Source of the DNA: Dryocola sp036489025
GTDB lineage: Bacteria > Pseudomonadota > Gammaproteobacteria > Enterobacterales > Enterobacteriaceae
Length of the DNA stretch: 64,000 bases
Assembly (NCBI GenBank): GCA_036489025.1
Contig: DASXGN010000005.1
Location: 1 to 64,000 of the forward strand
Direction: 5' to 3'
Shown: positions 61,447-64,000 of the stretch, piece after piece
How positions within the stretch are numbered: the first letter of the stretch is position 1
How the letters are laid out: each line of letters begins with the position of its first letter
Notes under the pieces: model-generated
Told to the model about the DNA's origin: nothing
The model's input: only the letters and a program-made list of their open reading frames with translations
The model's database searches: none
Program-made: the position numbers and the translations under genes

Positions 61447-62379
61447 ATGCAGTTACAGAATTTAGTCAACATGTTTGGTGGGGATCTTTCTCGCCGTTAC
61501 GGGCATAAAGTCCACAAGCTTACCCTTCACGGCGGCTTCAGCTGCCCCAATCGCGATGGCACGATTGGCCGTGGCGGATGCACATTTTGCAATGTCGCCT
61601 CGTTTGCTGACGAAACGCAACAGCACAATTCTATCGTCGAGCAGCTCGCCCATCAGGCGAAGCAGGTCAACCGCGCGCAGCATTACCTCGCTTATTTTCA
61701 GGCCTACACCAGCACCTGGGCAGAAGTTCAGGTTTTACGGTCGATGTACCAGCAGGCCGTGAGTCAGGCAAATATCGTTGGATTATGCGTCGGTACCCGG
61801 CCCGACTGCGTACCTGACAGCGTGCTGGATTTGCTAAGTGAATATCACGACAAGGGCTACGAAGTCTGGCTGGAGCTTGGCCTGCAATCCGCGCACGATA
61901 AAACCCTGCACCGCATTAATCGCGGGCATAATTTTGCCTGCTATCAGGAAACCGCCCGCCGTGCCCGCCTGCGAGGCCTGAAGGTGTGCAGCCATCTGAT
62001 TGTCGGCCTGCCGGGCGAAGGGCAGGGACACTGCCTGGAAACGCTGGAGCAGGTTGTGGAAACGGGCACCGACGGTATCAAACTGCATCCGCTGCATATC
62101 GTTGCGGGCAGCACGATGGCCAAAAGCTGGCAGGCCGGTCGCTTACAGGCCATCGAACTGGAAGACTACGCCACGACCGCCGGGGAAATGATCCGCCACA
62201 CGCCGCTGGATATTGTTTATCACCGCGTTTCTGCCAACGCCCGGCGCCCAACCCTGCTTGCGCCGCTGTGGTGTGAGAATCGCTGGACCGGCATGCTTGA
62301 AATCAACCGGCATCTGCTGGCGCACGGCGGGCAGGGATCGGCGCTTGGCACGCCCTGGGATCCCACTCTTTTCTCGTAA
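61447..62379 (+). CDS. yhcC: Radical SAM protein YhcC
   Basis: A 310-aa radical SAM protein (TIGR01212 family) matching E. coli YhcC. The 4Fe-4S ligands are in FSCPNRDGTIGRGGCTFC, with the longer spacing seen in this family. Further blocks are GLCVGTRPDCVPD and LELGLQSAHDKTLHRINRGH. The reaction is not established; a role in RNA or cofactor modification is only a guess. I start at MQLQNLVNMF; the frame extends 14 codons upstream. It lies 60 bp before arcB. Confidence 0.93.
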   Translation: MQLQNLVNMFGGDLSRRYGHKVHKLTLHGGFSCPNRDGTIGRGGCTFCNVASFADETQQHNSIVEQLAHQAKQVNRAQHYLAYFQAYTSTWAEVQVLRSMYQQAVSQANIVGLCVGTRPDCVPDSVLDLLSEYHDKGYEVWLELGLQSAHDKTLHRINRGHNFACYQETARRARLRGLKVCSHLIVGLPGEGQGHCLETLEQVVETGTDGIKLHPLHIVAGSTMAKSWQAGRLQAIELEDYATTAGEMIRHTPLDIVYHRVSANARRPTLLAPLWCENRWTGMLEINRHLLAHGGQGSALGTPWDPTLFS

Positions 62380-62439
62380 TTCTGAGCGTTACGCCAATTT
62401 GCGGTATATTTAGCGGATTGTTGGCGAAGGAAACGTTCC

Positions 62440-64000
62440 ATGAAGCAAATCCGGTTACTGGCACAGTATTACGTTGATTTAATGGTGAAGCTTGGCCTCG
62501 TGCGCTTCTCTCTGCTGCTGGCCTCGGCGCTGGTGGTGCTGGCTATCGTGGTGCAGATGGCGGTGACTATGCTGCTGCGTGGCCAGGTCGAGAGCATCGA
62601 CGTCGTGCGATCCATCTTCTTTGGCCTGCTGATTACGCCCTGGGCGGTCTACTTCCTTTCCGTGGTTGTCGAACAGCTCGAAGAGTCGCGGCAGCGCCTG
62701 TCAAAGCTGGTCGATAAGCTCGAAGAGATGCGCGAGCGAGATTTAAAGCTCAACGTGCAGCTCAAGGACAATATCGCCCAGCTGAATCAGGAAATCGCCG
62801 ACCGCGTAAAGGCGGAGGACGAGCGTCAGACTATGCTTGAGCAGCTCAAGGTTGAGATGCAAGAGCGTGAGGAAACGCAGATTCGCCTCGAGCAGCAGTC
62901 TTCCTTCCTGCGATCCTTCCTCGACGCCTCGCCGGATCTGGTTTTCTACCGCAACGAAGACAAAGAGTTCTCCGGCTGTAATCGCGCCATGGAGCTGCTG
63001 ACCGGCAAAAGTGAAAAGCAGCTTATCAGCCTGAAACCGCAGGAAGTTTATTCCGAAGAGGCGGCGCTAAAGGTTATCGAAACCGACGAGAAAGTCTTCC
63101 GCCACAACGTGTCTCTGACCTACGAGCAGTGGCTGGACTATCCGGACGGGCGTAAAGCGTGCTTTGAAATCCGTAAGGTGCCGTATTACGACCGCGTCGG
63201 GAAGCGTCACGGCCTGATGGGCTTCGGGCGCGACATTACCGAGCGTAAGCGCTACCAGGATGCGCTGGAACGTGCGAGCCGTGACAAAACTACCTTCATT
63301 TCCACCATCAGCCACGAACTGCGCACGCCGCTGAACGGCATTGTCGGCCTGAGCCGAATCCTGCTCGATACCGAGCTCAATGCGGAACAAACCAACTACC
63401 TGAAAACGATCCACGTATCGGCGATCACGCTCGGTAATATCTTCAACGATATTATCGATATGGATAAGCTTGAGCGTCATAAAGTCCAGCTTGATAACCA
63501 GCAGGTTGATTTCACCAGCTTCCTCGCCGACCTTGAAAACCTCTCCGGCCTGCAGGCGCAGCAGAAAGGGCTGGCGTTTGTGATGGAGCCGACGCTGCCG
63601 CTGCCGCATAAGGTGGTGACCGACGGCACGCGTTTGCGCCAGATCCTTTGGAATCTCATCAGCAACGCCGTGAAGTTCACCCCGAAAGGCGGGCAGGTCA
63701 CGGTGCGCGTGCGCTACGAAGAGGACAGCAGCCTGCGCTTTGAAGTGCAGGATTCCGGGATCGGTATTCCGCAGGATGAGCAGGATAAAATCTTCGCCAT
63801 GTATTATCAGGTGAAGGACAGCCACGGCGGTAAACCGGCTACCGGCACCGGGATTGGCCTCGCCGTCTCGCGTCGCCTGGCGAAAAGCATGGGCGGCGAT
63901 ATCACCGTCAGCAGCAGGCAGGGTGAAGGCTCGCTGTTCACGCTTACGGTTCAGGCTCCGCGCGTGGCCGACGAAGTAGAAGATACGCTTGAAGACGATG
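62440..64000 (+). CDS. arcB: Anaerobic hybrid sensor kinase ArcB (5' part)
   Basis: The first 520 codons of the redox sensor kinase that phosphorylates ArcA when quinones are reduced; the gene runs off the window. It has two spans (about 23-41 and 58-77), a coiled-coil linker, a PAS domain (about 150-270) with redox Cys180 and Cys241, the HisKA phosphosite His292 (ISHELRTPLNG) and an ATPase domain (DSGIGIPQ, GTGIGLAVSRRLA). These residues fall at the E. coli positions exactly. The receiver and HPt domains lie beyond the edge. GAAGGA precedes the ATG. Confidence 0.97.
   Translation, partial: MKQIRLLAQYYVDLMVKLGLVRFSLLLASALVVLAIVVQMAVTMLLRGQVESIDVVRSIFFGLLITPWAVYFLSVVVEQLEESRQRLSKLVDKLEEMRERDLKLNVQLKDNIAQLNQEIADRVKAEDERQTMLEQLKVEMQEREETQIRLEQQSSFLRSFLDASPDLVFYRNEDKEFSGCNRAMELLTGKSEKQLISLKPQEVYSEEAALKVIETDEKVFRHNVSLTYEQWLDYPDGRKACFEIRKVPYYDRVGKRHGLMGFGRDITERKRYQDALERASRDKTTFISTISHELRTPLNGIVGLSRILLDTELNAEQTNYLKTIHVSAITLGNIFNDIIDMDKLERHKVQLDNQQVDFTSFLADLENLSGLQAQQKGLAFVMEPTLPLPHKVVTDGTRLRQILWNLISNAVKFTPKGGQVTVRVRYEEDSSLRFEVQDSGIGIPQDEQDKIFAMYYQVKDSHGGKPATGTGIGLAVSRRLAKSMGGDITVSSRQGEGSLFTLTVQAPRVADEVEDTLEDD

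Overview
The window is a chromosomal segment of a member of the Enterobacteriaceae related to, but distinct from, Escherichia and Salmonella. Most proteins match their E. coli K-12 counterparts closely (Fis appears identical to the K-12 sequence as I recall it), and the gene order follows the E. coli rrnD-to-arcB region. I see no phage, insertion sequence, integron or CRISPR array. The genus cannot be fixed from this stretch alone.

Layout. Bases 1-811 are the 3' end of an rrnD-type operon (23S end, 5S, tRNA-Thr(GGT), second 5S). Facing it is the yhdWXYZ polar amino-acid ABC transporter with lipoprotein yhdV (907-5765). Next come dusB-fis with its growth-rate promoter, an alpha-carbonic anhydrase, prmA, panF-yhdT, accBC, aroQ and msrPQ, all on the minus strand (6054-15463). 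The plus strand then carries csrD, mreBCD, yhdE, rng, yhdP and tldD (15755-28068), followed by the divergent aaeR / aaeXAB efflux locus, an aldehyde dehydrogenase, the barstar-like yhcO, two tandem yhcN copies, argR and mdh. Between mdh and degS lies an accessory sugar-catabolic block (about 37.2-43.8 kb). The conserved order resumes with degS, degQ, zapG, zapE, rplM-rpsI, sspAB, a shortened nan operon (nanR, nanA, nanT, nanQ), gltBD, yhcC and the first 520 codons of arcB.

Differences from the K-12 order as I know it: acrSEF/yhdU/yhdJ are absent between fis and yhdV; acuI is absent between csrD and aroQ, where msrPQ sits; an alpha-carbonic anhydrase gene lies between dusB and prmA; an aldehyde dehydrogenase follows aaeB; yhcN is duplicated; nanE and nanK are missing from the sialic-acid operon; and the sugar block separates mdh from degS.

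The strongest candidate for an undescribed system is the sugar block. A RhaR-like AraC-family regulator overlaps by 4 bases the first of two tandem, divergent proteins of the L-arabinose/L-fucose isomerase fold. Both keep all four metal-ligand positions of AraA. They are followed by a sugar-porter MFS transporter and an NAD-type zinc polyol/sugar dehydrogenase. No kinase or aldolase is present, so the substrate and route are open. Other points of interest are a near-consensus CRP site between aaeR and aaeX, a possible sigma-54 promoter before yhdW, and intact nan control sites in front of an operon without nanE and nanK.
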